64,000 nucleotides of DNA. Source: Lichenicoccus sp965276875 (GTDB taxonomy: Bacteria > Pseudomonadota > Alphaproteobacteria > Acetobacterales > Acetobacteraceae). The DNA is taken from the NCBI RefSeq assembly GCF_965276875.1, contig NZ_OZ255701.1, forward strand, positions 806,001-870,000. Direction: 5' to 3'. Shown here one piece after another: positions 18,342-27,254 of this stretch; the stretch's first letter is position 1; each line of letters opens with the position of its first letter. A program made the position numbers and the translations under genes. The notes beneath the pieces were generated by a model that saw only the letters and a program-made list of their open reading frames with translations, was not told the origin of the DNA and did not search any database.

Positions 18342-18956
18342 TCAGTATGGCACAGGCGCTCCCAATGGCGCGCGCGCCAGTGGTGCCGGCTTGCGCGCAT
18401 GCAGCGCCTGGACGGCCGGCCGGTTTTCGCGCACCCCCACCGAGCTCGGCCGCGCCTGGATCACCGCGTCGATCGCACGCTGGCTGGGCGAGATCAGGAA
18501 CTCCACGCGGCGGTTGCGCGCCCGCCCGGCTTCCGTGGCGTCGGAGGCTACCGGCTGGCGCTTGCCGAAGCCCAACGCGCGCAGCCGCGACGCCGCAACG
18601 CCGCGCGCCTCCAGGGCCGCGACCACCGCCTCCGCCCGCCGGCGCGACAGCGCCATGTTGTAGGCGTCACCGCCCACCGCGTCGGTATGGCCCAACACCG
18701 CCACCTGCGCATGCGGCTCGGCGCGAAGCAGCCGCCCGGCCAAGGCATCCAGTACACCCGCCGCTCCCGGCCGCGGCGCCGACTGGTCGGTATCAAAGAA
18801 AACCCTTGAATCATAGTTCAGGCTGGTGACCGACGCCCCTGCCGCCCGCAGCACGTGGCTCTCCGCGGGCTTGCTGGATTCGCCCTTCGTGGTCGTATCG
18901 CAACCGGCGACAAACAACGCAATCAGAAGCACATAACGCATTGGCGGAGCCATCAT
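18342..18956 (-). CDS. OmpA-domain lipoprotein (peptidoglycan binding)
   Basis: A 204-residue protein. The N-terminus holds a lipoprotein signal (RYVLLIALFVAGC, cleavage before Cys), followed by a linker and an OmpA-like domain: RVFFDTDQSAPRP, VAVLGHTDAVGGDAYNMALSRRRAEAV, ALGFGKRQPVASD and GRARNRRVEFLI, containing the Asp and Arg used to hold diaminopimelate in peptidoglycan. The residue after the lipidated Cys is Asp, which in enterobacteria signals retention in the inner membrane; whether that rule applies here is uncertain. The C-terminal about 40 residues are basic and unusual. Start could also be 18941 (MRYVLL). First gene of a three-gene operon. Confidence 0.85.
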   Translation of the reverse strand: MMAPPMRYVLLIALFVAGCDTTTKGESSKPAESHVLRAAGASVTSLNYDSRVFFDTDQSAPRPGAAGVLDALAGRLLRAEPHAQVAVLGHTDAVGGDAYNMALSRRRAEAVVAALEARGVAASRLRALGFGKRQPVASDATEAGRARNRRVEFLISPSQRAIDAVIQARPSSVGVRENRPAVQALHARKPAPLARAPLGAPVPY

Positions 18957-19085
18957 CACGCGCGCACTATGCGTGCGTGACCGCGAAAGTCCATCCGGTG
19001 TTTTGCAAGCCCCATACTCGATTTTCTTGCTTGGAGACTGGGGACACGGTCCCTTGGGAGCCCAACGGAACCAGGAGACACCTTC

Positions 19086-21470
19086 ATGGCTGCACTGGCT
19101 AGACGCGATATTCGAACCCTCCTTCTCGCCGCCTCCGCCCTCGTCCCGGCGCTGCTCGCCACGGCCGCGCGCGCGCAAACACCCATCACCCCGCCCGCGA
19201 ACATGTCGAGCAGCTGGGCCTATGGTGCCGGGCCGACAGCACGAACCCTCCATGCGCGCGCCGCGGACATCTACAACGTCCGCGATTATGGCGCCCTCGG
19301 AACAAACACCGGCACCACCCTGGCCCAGCAGTTCCCCGCCGCAACCCTGACCTCACTAAACACCTTCGCCACCCAATGGGTCAGCGGCGTCCAGGCCTAC
19401 GCATGGATGACCAACCCGGCATTCGGTCTCACGTTTTCCATGCCCACGTCCACAGACCAGGGTGGCACATCCAGCACCCTGACGTTCGCCGAGCAGCTCA
19501 CGGGAATCAACAACTGGTCCGCCACCGTAGCCGCATGGCAAGATCCGACGCATGGCAACTATCTGCTTCAACCAGGCATGCAGGTCAGCGGAGCATGTAT
19601 CGCTACCGAGACGACCGTTACCGCCATGGGCCGCACCCCCAACGCGAGCGGATACGCGACCGTCACCCTTTCCAAGCCTTTATCGAGCGATTGCACGGCT
19701 GGCTCTTCAATCACCTTTACGATCGCGCCAGCTCAGCTCGCCGCCTTGACCATGGACTGGCTCGGCGTGCAAAGCGCCATGGCCGCAGCGTGGCTGAACA
19801 CGTCGGCCGGCGGCAGTGTCTATATTCCAGCCGGAAACTACATTCTCAACCACTCTCTGGTGAACGCTGGTGGCATCACCGACACCGGGTCGGAAGTTCC
19901 TAACCTTGATATCCACGGCGACGGGTATGCGATGACGCGCCTACAGTGGCCGAATGATCTTGGTCAAGATACTTGCGCGATCTTGAGCGGTGGCCGGGGA
20001 TCACCGGAAAGCTCGAATTCTACGTATCATGGACTTCGCCTCATTGGACCCGGTTACAGCCGCGTGAACGGCACAGCGCCAAATAACATGGACGGACTGT
20101 GTCTCGGCGAATCTGATAAGGCCTACATGATCAGAATCAGTGCCATGCGAGCGGGCATTAACGGAATTAAAGACCATTGGTCACTCCGCGATGCGGTGCT
20201 CACAAATAACGGCTATGGCATCTACTTTGCGCCCTATTCATCAACGATAGGTAATCAACTAATCGAGGACACCAACTTAGCCGGCAATATGATAGCTAGC
20301 ATCGGCGTAGCCACGACAGACCAAATTGATGCGAGCCTTATAAAGAATGTCCATACCGGCTTCTCCCCATATGGAATTTACTACGAAGCAAATACGAAGA
20401 ATGTCAGTCAGGAACTCTATACAGTCCTTTCCAATAGCGTTCTGATGAATGTCTACATTGAAGCTGTTGGTAACGGCTGGATTTACGGCTCGGGAGAGAG
20501 CGGCGCCGTTGTCAACAACACATTCATCGGCGGTGGTGGCTCGGACGTAGGCTCCCAACCCGCCTACGCCATAACGAATGCCTCCGGAGGCGTTGTCGCT
20601 GCCCCAGCAGTTATTTACGTCAATGAGTTTCAAAACAACACTATGATAAGCACTTTCTGGTCCGCATATGGCTCCGTGAAGGATGACATTGTTGAAGCGG
20701 GCGATTACGCAGTGGGCAACAGCTGGATAAACGATACGGGGTTTGTGTTCAACGCCACGAGCACCGTCTCTCCGATCAAGGGGGGCAACAACACATCTCA
20801 GAATCGGTTTGAGACTTTCAAAGGTGATGGTGTGTTCAGGTCGTCAGGTTCCAGTGTCGGGGCAGGAGTGCCAGTTTACGACAATGGATACCTTCTGGTA
20901 TTTCCTTACAAGGACGGGAGGCCGTTTAGCGGAATAACGGCTTCTCCTGCCGGGGCCGGCCATACCGTCGCTGTACTCACATACTCTGACCTCCTTTACA
21001 ATGTCGCCAAGGCAGACCCTTCCCAGGCTATAGCGGCTGGACAGCCGGTCTTCGTCACCACCGGTGGATTGGCTGGTGGTCTGACCCAGGAAGGCTCAAT
21101 CGGCGAGTCCGTTGGCACGTCTGCGGCAGGAAGCACAACTGTGAATATTGACCTTGATCCTGGAACGAAGGGGGGGGCTACAGGAACAGCATTAGGTCTA
21201 GCCGCGAGTGGCGGAAACCAATCCAACGCCATGGCTATCACCAGTCTTGTCAATCAGTTCAGCTATGTGAACCCGGGAACTGGTACAATCCTGGGCGTCG
21301 TCCCGATCGGTCAATCGGAAGTAGTCTGCAATGACGGGGCTAATTCTTTACTCGTCTACCCCCAGGCGGGTGGCGAAATCGGAAGCGCAGGGACAAATAT
21401 AGCCGTCAGCGTGGCACCGGGGACATCTGCGACTTTCATGCGAATGTCCGCCACCGTCTGGCACAGATAG
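19086..21470 (+). CDS. Secreted pectate-lyase-like parallel beta-helix protein
   Basis: A 794-residue protein with a long signal peptide (core LLLAASALVPALLATAARA, cleavage near residue 31) and GGAG 9 bases ahead of the ATG. Just after the signal comes YNVRDYGALGTNTG, the entry motif of the Pectate_lyase_3 / tailspike-type right-handed beta-helix. Later there are many short strands with Asn and Gly turns (VLTNNGYGIYF, NVYIEAVGNGWIYG, NNTFIGGGGS), as in a beta-helix, and a C-terminal beta domain. Such proteins bind or cleave polysaccharides; the position next to a glycan locus suggests a role on its product. The first 270 codons are GC-rich like the chromosome, while the middle falls to about 42% GC in the line I counted (20221-20280), so the gene looks mosaic. 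Confidence 0.75.
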   Translation: MAALARRDIRTLLLAASALVPALLATAARAQTPITPPANMSSSWAYGAGPTARTLHARAADIYNVRDYGALGTNTGTTLAQQFPAATLTSLNTFATQWVSGVQAYAWMTNPAFGLTFSMPTSTDQGGTSSTLTFAEQLTGINNWSATVAAWQDPTHGNYLLQPGMQVSGACIATETTVTAMGRTPNASGYATVTLSKPLSSDCTAGSSITFTIAPAQLAALTMDWLGVQSAMAAAWLNTSAGGSVYIPAGNYILNHSLVNAGGITDTGSEVPNLDIHGDGYAMTRLQWPNDLGQDTCAILSGGRGSPESSNSTYHGLRLIGPGYSRVNGTAPNNMDGLCLGESDKAYMIRISAMRAGINGIKDHWSLRDAVLTNNGYGIYFAPYSSTIGNQLIEDTNLAGNMIASIGVATTDQIDASLIKNVHTGFSPYGIYYEANTKNVSQELYTVLSNSVLMNVYIEAVGNGWIYGSGESGAVVNNTFIGGGGSDVGSQPAYAITNASGGVVAAPAVIYVNEFQNNTMISTFWSAYGSVKDDIVEAGDYAVGNSWINDTGFVFNATSTVSPIKGGNNTSQNRFETFKGDGVFRSSGSSVGAGVPVYDNGYLLVFPYKDGRPFSGITASPAGAGHTVAVLTYSDLLYNVAKADPSQAIAAGQPVFVTTGGLAGGLTQEGSIGESVGTSAAGSTTVNIDLDPGTKGGATGTALGLAASGGNQSNAMAITSLVNQFSYVNPGTGTILGVVPIGQSEVVCNDGANSLLVYPQAGGEIGSAGTNIAVSVAPGTSATFMRMSATVWHR

Positions 21471-21535
21471 GTCCGTCGGAGCCATACGTGGGCGTCAGAT
21501 CCGAGAGGGGGTCGCTCGACCCGTAATTGCCATTT

Positions 21536-22354
21536 TTACCCGCCATCCTCATGACCCGGGTGGCGGGACCGGTTGAGGCGCGGCTTGTATGCTACAAGCG
21601 TTATGGAAAACCCGGGCCGGCTCAGTCTCTTGCCGGCCCAACCATCCAGTAGTGGCGGAACAAGTCGAAGAGGGAACGCAGCCGCCCAGCCCGCCACGCC
21701 AAAACGGTCCCTAAGGGTCCGAAATGCCTTGGTGGCCGTCTGGCTGAAAAAAAAGCTACAATACCCAATTGTCTCTACTTCAAGTGCCGCCTGTTGGCAC
21801 AATTCTGTCAGCATAGTCTTCGTATAGCCACGACGCACGTGCCATCCAGTCTCCACCGTCTCAAACGGTCCGTCATCCGTAGGGCTTATCGCTTTGTAGT
21901 CTCGGTTTGGAGTCGTAACCAGCAATCGTCCGCCAGGTTTTAAACAACCAGCCAAATCGCGAAACAGCTTGAAATCGTCTAGGATATGCTCCGTCACCTC
22001 GAGACAAATTACTACATCAAAACTTCCACGAAAATCCGTCCGCTCGTCGAGCTTACGCGCGTCTTGTACCGGGAACGCAATGTCTTTGACACCAATCAAT
22101 CTTGCACGGGACTCTGCTACGGTTTGATTCCGTTCATCCCAGCTTAGGCCCACCACAGTATAACCACGTAGGGCCGCGCCGATAGCGAATGCTCCGCTAC
22201 CGCACCCAACGTCCAAAAGCCGTTCGCCATTGCGTGTCGTTGGCAAGTACTGCTTCAGCCAACTCCATCTGTCGAACTCAAGCGTGTCCCCGTGAACAAG
22301 CGTTGCGGGAAAACCAAAGTATTTGACCAGCGTAGACTTTCTGTCGTCTTCCAC
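21536..22354 (-). CDS. SAM-dependent methyltransferase
   Basis: A 272-residue class I methyltransferase. Motif I is GERLLDVGCGSGAFAIGAAL, then VVGLSWDERN (acidic loop), FPVQDARKLDE, and FDVVICLEVTEHILDD with the post-I strand typical of Methyltransf_11/23 proteins such as UbiG/Coq3-like enzymes; KPGGRLLVTTPNRDY follows. The C-terminal third is basic and hydrophobic. Its place in the glycan locus and its low GC suggest it methylates a sugar or lipid-linked intermediate, but substrate cannot be read from the sequence. Confidence 0.75.
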   Translation of the reverse strand: MEDDRKSTLVKYFGFPATLVHGDTLEFDRWSWLKQYLPTTRNGERLLDVGCGSGAFAIGAALRGYTVVGLSWDERNQTVAESRARLIGVKDIAFPVQDARKLDERTDFRGSFDVVICLEVTEHILDDFKLFRDLAGCLKPGGRLLVTTPNRDYKAISPTDDGPFETVETGWHVRRGYTKTMLTELCQQAALEVETIGYCSFFFSQTATKAFRTLRDRFGVAGWAAAFPLRLVPPLLDGWAGKRLSRPGFSITLVAYKPRLNRSRHPGHEDGG

Positions 22355-22437
22355 ATCCAGACTCCCGCGGACTTAAAAAGTGTTAAATTCGGGGGCATCG
22401 GCAATCCGCCCCACGATCGTTTCTAAAAACCCGGAGT

Positions 22438-23901
22438 TCAGTTAGGACGCGAGGCGCCCATCTCCGTCGCGGGTCGGCCATCGGCGGCCCCCAGCCTGAA
22501 CTCGGTAGGACTCTTAGTCATCCCGAGAACACTCGCGTAGCCGGCGCACATCCAGATAATTACGCCGATTAGTCCAGTCACGTTCCCAAAAATCAGCCCA
22601 AGGCTGGCTGCGAACGCTGCCGTAGCTGCCACCACTGCGGCAGGAGACCCACAGCGTCGGGCCGCCGAAGCCGCCTGAATCAACACAGCAACGATACCGG
22701 CAATATAGATGGAGCCAGCTATCCAACCTAGAGAGAGATAGATAGCTAGTGGGCCGGAATCGATGCTAATCAAGTTTGCATCGTCCGAACTTACGGCGCC
22801 GCGACCGAGTGCACCGATACCGAGGCCAAGTGGATGCTTATCAAGCCATTCTGGGGCTGCCCGGTAAAGCGCAAGCCTATGGATCGCGCTGTCGTCCTGA
22901 CCCAAGTCGTTCACAGTATCGAACCTGGATGTAAAACGCTGACCTACCGATGGGTAATAGGCCGACAACGTACCGAGGAGGAGCACCACGGCTACGATAG
23001 TAATCGCGAGTGTCCTGAGCATACGGCCACCGGAGCTGAGAAACACGATTAGAAGAGCTACCAGCAAAGCGCCAAGGACCGCCCTGCCGAGAGTCATAAG
23101 AAGCACGACGACACAAACAGCGGTAAGAACCGAGGCCAGCCTGGTCCGAAAATGCAACGAGAGAATTATCAGCATTTCAAACCAGGGAGCAGCTACTCCC
23201 GCAGAATTTAGTGTGCTGAAAACACGAATCTTGTAGGCAACTGGTTGACCGCCTGCGGTCACTCCGGAATTGATGAGCCATGCGGAGTCCCAAGGGGGCG
23301 GCGCGAAGAATTGAACTACGCCATATACCGCCAGAAGGAGCATGTTTAGGGTGACGAACTCTGTAAGCGGCCGCTCCAGGTCTGCTATCTCAGAGGCATG
23401 GCGAATAAGAAAATAGTAATAAGTTATCGGGACGATCCAGTCCGCGGCGCCAATCAGTCCGGATATTATATTGCCTTGAACAAGACTTACAACGATCCCA
23501 TATACAACGGGAGTGAGCAGCAGAAGGCCGGTCGTGGACTCCTTGAGACGAAAGACTCGGGCGCTCGACAAAATATCTGCCACCATTAAGAGGGACAGAA
23601 GGTTCGGTAGCCCAAGTACAATATTGGTCGGATCGAAACCGCAATACAAGTCTATTAGGCGGCGTACAAATGGAGTTAGTGTCCACGCCCAAAGCGAGAA
23701 CAGTAAAAAGTCCCACGGCGATCTCCGAATATACGCTACGCCTACGGCTACGCTTGCAATGATGTAAAAGAACTGGCTTCCCTGCCTCAGACCGCCGGCA
23801 GCGAGGACAACGGTCGCGCCTATGATCAGGACGAACACGACGAGCCCGACGATACTCCGTCGCCAGTTTCCTTTCGCCGAAACTGAGGCCCATTGCGACA
23901 T
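22438..23901 (-). CDS. O-antigen ligase/polymerase-like membrane protein
   Basis: A 487-residue protein with about 11-12 hydrophobic segments, for example IVGLVVFVLIIGATVVLAA and TLAITIVAVVLLLGTLSAYY. Between late segments lies a large soluble loop (YYPSVGQRFTSRFDTV, then DSAIHRLALYRAAPEWLDKHPLGLGIG) and the following IDSGPLAIYLSLGWIAG. The HPxGxGxG loop followed by a helix is typical of the Wzy/WaaL (O-antigen ligase) superfamily, which polymerise or transfer undecaprenyl-linked glycans in the periplasm. The gene is visibly less GC-rich than the housekeeping genes around it. Confidence 0.8.
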   Translation of the reverse strand: MSQWASVSAKGNWRRSIVGLVVFVLIIGATVVLAAGGLRQGSQFFYIIASVAVGVAYIRRSPWDFLLFSLWAWTLTPFVRRLIDLYCGFDPTNIVLGLPNLLSLLMVADILSSARVFRLKESTTGLLLLTPVVYGIVVSLVQGNIISGLIGAADWIVPITYYYFLIRHASEIADLERPLTEFVTLNMLLLAVYGVVQFFAPPPWDSAWLINSGVTAGGQPVAYKIRVFSTLNSAGVAAPWFEMLIILSLHFRTRLASVLTAVCVVVLLMTLGRAVLGALLVALLIVFLSSGGRMLRTLAITIVAVVLLLGTLSAYYPSVGQRFTSRFDTVNDLGQDDSAIHRLALYRAAPEWLDKHPLGLGIGALGRGAVSSDDANLISIDSGPLAIYLSLGWIAGSIYIAGIVAVLIQAASAARRCGSPAAVVAATAAFAASLGLIFGNVTGLIGVIIWMCAGYASVLGMTKSPTEFRLGAADGRPATEMGASRPN

Positions 23902-24149
23902 TTAAGGCGCCCTCGTGGATGCAGGCGGCCTACGCTTCGTCCAGCCTGAACCAAGCAGGTTACACCCTTGGCGGGTCGGGAATGCCAGCTTTATGAACGG
24001 CCACAGCATAACGTAAGCCAGACACTAGCAAATTCTTGCACGGCTCGTACCTAACTCTTACAGCAAGTATCTATTTAGATCAATGCCATAAGAAAGCCTT
24101 ACTCGCAAGCGAAAGTTGGCATCACGTCAACTTCTGCAGGCCGCGTTTT
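23902..24149. other. AT-rich intergenic segment of the glycan locus
   Basis: About 250 bases with no convincing gene, between the polymerase gene and the possible transposase remnant. It is the divergent region between a minus-strand and a plus-strand glycan gene and probably holds the promoter of the polymerase-methyltransferase pair; no clear promoter box was identified. Confidence 0.35.
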
Positions 24150-24415
24150 AACTGGAGCGTGCAAGCACTTCAGGCTCGCCGCCCAGCCACTCGCAAACCT
24201 AATGCTGCTTGTGCTGAACACTGAAGCCCTTGGTCCGGTGCCTGGGCTGCGTGACGCTGTTAGCAAGCTGCAGCCGCTGGCCCGCGCTGAGTTCATCACC
24301 TTACGGATGCGCCTGATCAAGACCCGCGTTCGCATCGCCGGGTGCGCATCGCCCTTGCACTCGCACGTACCGAAGTAGTGCTGTCCGCCAGCCTCACGGT
24401 GCCCAGCGGCCCGAC
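24150..24415 (+). pseudogene. Possible C-terminal remnant of an IS1380-type transposase
   Basis: A plus-strand frame reads FRLAAQPLANLMLLVLN, then ARAEFITLRMRLIKTRVRIA. A +1 or -1 shifted frame resumes with VRIALALARTEVVLSASL. From memory, the block 'LAxAxFxTLRLRLLKIxARVxE...RIxLALASxCP' is a common C-terminal signature of IS1380-family transposases. The order and spacing agree, but the copy has a frameshift, an early stop and no N-terminal catalytic domain, so it would be a fossil. This is recognition by eye only. Confidence 0.4.
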
Positions 24416-24647
24416 ATCGAGTACAAGCTCGGCTTGTATGGTAAACGCGTTCCCTAAGGAACTCGGAGAGGATCATCGCACGCACATCATGCTAAAAAGG
24501 GAAAACCCGCCGGTGGGTGAGGAGGCAGCAGGTGCGATAGATGGGAATGACACCGAGTCTCTCGTGTTACGTTGCCCCGATAGCTCCGCTTGTGTTTCGA
24601 GGACATCCCGACTTAGTATCGAAGGCTGCGAACTGGTAAATGGTGTG

Positions 24648-25883
24648 ATGACTACACAACCTCAGTTGCCTGGACGTTTAGACGCGCTTGTTGAGTCATC
24701 AAGAGAGGCTATTGGATTTCGCTCGAGAAAACGCGTGGCTTTCTTTCTCAGCTGCGACTCCTTTGAAGGCTTTTACGGGGGCACCTTTGGTCTTGATCGA
24801 GAGACTTTTCTTTCGTCGTATCGGAACGACTTTGTGTGGCAGTATGCACAGGGGCTTTGTAATAGGGGTCACTACGTGGTGATCTACATTCTATCCTATG
24901 GCAGCGCAGGCTTGCAACAGATTTCGGGAAATTTATGTGTTCGCTTTTTACACTTGCCCGTATGGTTGCGTATTACTGACGCGTTTTTTTATCGCCTTCG
25001 TGGTGTGCAGCGTGGTGCTTCACTTCGTGATCATATTGCCCATCTGGGGTATGGCCACGCTCTCCAAGTCGCGCTGACCTTGGATCGGGTCGATGTACTT
25101 TATCACCAGGAGATATGGACTCCGCGCTTCGATATCTCGGTGCGCTCCAGCAAGATACCTGTCGTCGGTGCGGACCACGGCGCAATATACGCAGACTGGA
25201 TGGGGCCGGCGAAACGTCGGTCAATGGGCCTCGCCTGCCATGTTACTTGCCAGTCTGAGACAGCCTTGCAGCGTGCTCTCGCATTCGGTGCCAGAGCTGA
25301 AATTCTATATAACGGGGTCGACACTAACTTCTTTAGTCCACCACAACCAGAACTACCTAGATCGAAAACGGTCCTAACCGTCGGACGTCTCGTCGAGACC
25401 CAGAAGCGATTTTCGGATTTGCTTCGTGCGATGCAACTTTTGCCGGATTTCTCTCTGACACTTGTCGGGGCCGGTCCCGACCTAGCCATGCTGAAGCAAC
25501 TAGCAGCAGAACTCGGGGTTGTAGGGCGCGTAGATTTTACTGGGTTCATAGGAGACCGGGATGCGTTACGCACTCTTTACGGAAAGTGTGGCGTATTCGC
25601 TTCCGCTTCGAGTTGGGAGGCTGCGGCGCTTGTCGTTCTTGAGGCCATGAGCTGTGGAGCACCTATTGTAGCCACTCGGATTCCGTCTTTCGAGGATTTG
25701 CTGGAAAACGATGTTGACGGGATTCTAGTTCCCGTGGGAGCTCCTGAAGAGCTCGCTCGTGCAATCCAAACTGCGTATCGGCGTCAGAAAGAGTTTGGAG
25801 AAAACGGACGGAAAACTGTCGTCGCTCGCCACTCGGCGAGTTTGCTTTATGAACGGCTATCGGAAATATTACAGTCGGTCTAG
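24648..25883 (+). CDS. Glycosyltransferase family 4 protein
   Basis: A 411-residue GT-B enzyme. The N-terminal half has RKRVAFFLSCDSFEGFYGG and a DHGAIY stretch; the C-terminal nucleotide-sugar domain has ILYNGVDTNFFSP, KTVLTVGRLVETQKRFSDL, LTLVGAGPDLAMLKQLA, and the donor-binding EAAALVVLEAMSCGAPIVAT with its conserved Glu. The start is taken at ATG 24648 because the sequence upstream of it belongs to the transposase remnant and has no glycosyltransferase similarity; the frame is in fact open back to 24342. GC is low, as in its neighbours. Sugar donor unknown. Confidence 0.85.
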   Translation: MTTQPQLPGRLDALVESSREAIGFRSRKRVAFFLSCDSFEGFYGGTFGLDRETFLSSYRNDFVWQYAQGLCNRGHYVVIYILSYGSAGLQQISGNLCVRFLHLPVWLRITDAFFYRLRGVQRGASLRDHIAHLGYGHALQVALTLDRVDVLYHQEIWTPRFDISVRSSKIPVVGADHGAIYADWMGPAKRRSMGLACHVTCQSETALQRALAFGARAEILYNGVDTNFFSPPQPELPRSKTVLTVGRLVETQKRFSDLLRAMQLLPDFSLTLVGAGPDLAMLKQLAAELGVVGRVDFTGFIGDRDALRTLYGKCGVFASASSWEAAALVVLEAMSCGAPIVATRIPSFEDLLENDVDGILVPVGAPEELARAIQTAYRRQKEFGENGRKTVVARHSASLLYERLSEILQSV

Positions 25884-26070
25884 GTGGCGACCTGACAGCA
25901 GTGTCTGCGCCTCACCTATCTCAATCAGGTCCGTTCCATCCGCCAAGGCGCCGCCGTCAGAGATGGGCTCACTTGCAGAGACGAGAGTCGCCTTTTTTTA
26001 GGTTCTCAAACCAAACAGCACGGCTGAGAAAATGCCGCGACCACACGGACCATCGCTTTCTGTCGTTGAA

Positions 26071-27087
26071 TTATGTCACCGCCATAGAGCGCTGCAGCCA
26101 ACGGCTAATCCAGCGCTCACGCCACCTGCCAATCGGCCGATCAACGTAGATCAAGACAAAGTAACTCACCGCGTATGCCGCTACAATCAGAAGGGAAACA
26201 AAAGGTGCCTTTGTTTCTCTGCTTAGACCGGTGAGGAAGTCCGTCGCGATAACGACAGCTAGCCAATGACAGCAATATATTACGTAAGACATGTCGCCGG
26301 CTAGCCGATCTCCGGAGGAGGACCTAACGTGAACCGAGGCAAGTGCCAGGGGCGCTAGGAACAGGGCAAGCGCAAAGTTTAGTGCCCGGTTCCAAATGAA
26401 ATTGGATGGACTGAGACCGGGAAATAGGCAGCCACGTAATGCTGGTAGCAGGGCAAACGTAACCAAAAACGCCATTGAAAGCAAGGGTGAAAGCCTCGTT
26501 GCCCATGTGGGAAGCTTTAGATTGGATTGCGCGGCGATGGACCCGATTAGAAAGAACCCGAGGTAGGGCAGTACGTTGTCCGCGCCGTCTCGATTGAGAA
26601 AAAAGGAAATATAGACTCCGCCAGAAAGAACAAAAAGCGTAACGATACGCCATGAGTAGTGTATCAATTTCGTCATAACGTAGTATATGAGTGGAAATAC
26701 GATATAGAATTGCATTTCAATATCAAGTGACCAAGCCGGCGCGAGTGGCTTTTGCGATAGGCTCGAGTAACCCAGCACCAAAGCATTTGGAATAAAGTCG
26801 TACACAGTCTGTGAGTGAGCAACGTTATCAGACAGCCCGAAGTGCAATATTAAAGCGAGGGTATTAAAAAGTAGGAAAATTGGGAGAACTCGCAGAGATC
26901 TTGATGCAAGGAAGACGAAGTATGGTGTTTCAGCGCGGGAGTACTTCATTTGGAACATGCGGAAGATCCAAAAACCGCTGAGGACGAAAAACAGATAGAC
27001 AGCAGAACCTCCAATGCTGAGCTTTGTAAAATGCGAACCGATGACTATCGTAGCTAGTAGAAGCCTGAAGAGACCTGGCGAGATCAT
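26071..27087 (-). CDS. Acyltransferase family 3 membrane protein (O-acetyltransferase type)
   Basis: A 338-residue protein with about 9-10 hydrophobic segments. The pattern HFTKLSIGGSAVYLFFVLSGFWI near the start is the hallmark of acyltransferase 3 proteins (catalytic His of TM1 region, then the GxxxV-FFVLSGF motif), followed by RxxRVLPIF and SLDIEMQFYIVFPLIYY with the SxExxFY motif. Such enzymes O-acetylate sugars of surface and exported polysaccharides. ATG 27087 has GGGAGA 9 bases upstream; the longer frame to 27132 adds a basic stretch with no family match. Low GC, consistent with the other genes of this segment. Confidence 0.85.
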   Translation of the reverse strand: MISPGLFRLLLATIVIGSHFTKLSIGGSAVYLFFVLSGFWIFRMFQMKYSRAETPYFVFLASRSLRVLPIFLLFNTLALILHFGLSDNVAHSQTVYDFIPNALVLGYSSLSQKPLAPAWSLDIEMQFYIVFPLIYYVMTKLIHYSWRIVTLFVLSGGVYISFFLNRDGADNVLPYLGFFLIGSIAAQSNLKLPTWATRLSPLLSMAFLVTFALLPALRGCLFPGLSPSNFIWNRALNFALALFLAPLALASVHVRSSSGDRLAGDMSYVIYCCHWLAVVIATDFLTGLSRETKAPFVSLLIVAAYAVSYFVLIYVDRPIGRWRERWISRWLQRSMAVT

Positions 27088-27254
27088 GATGGTCAGTCTC
27101 CCTTTACCCTGTTTATACGAAAACGAAGCCAAAACGAATAGTGTGCACTAGTGTTTCCGTACATGCACCATGGCCGCCCGGAGCCTGTCCCGATATGACA
27201 TCTCGTAGACAACGTTCACTTCCTGTGAACATGGAGTTCTGTGTAGTGTCTTGT

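Noticed and set aside
16910..18829. Very long plus-strand open frame (639 codons) opposite the envelope operon
   Set aside because: Antisense artefact of GC-rich codon use: Arg/Pro/His/Gln-rich translation with no recognisable domain or signal, while the minus strand has signal peptides, membrane helices and an OmpA domain.
15880..18956. Idea that the OmpA/membrane/periplasmic trio is a Zorya-type defence system
   Set aside because: ZorB-like OmpA anchoring is suggestive, but there is no MotA-like ZorA, and no ZorC/ZorD or nuclease/helicase genes beside it; the third gene is secreted, unlike Zorya effectors.
21490..21530. Hairpin GGGTC-GCTC-GACCC after the beta-helix gene as a terminator
   Set aside because: The stem is short and is not directly followed by a T-tract, so it is not supported as intrinsic.
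24099..24485. Minus-strand frame of 128 codons in the glycan-segment gap
   Set aside because: Basic Ser/Arg-rich translation without a domain; the plus strand of the same bases matches a transposase-like remnant better.
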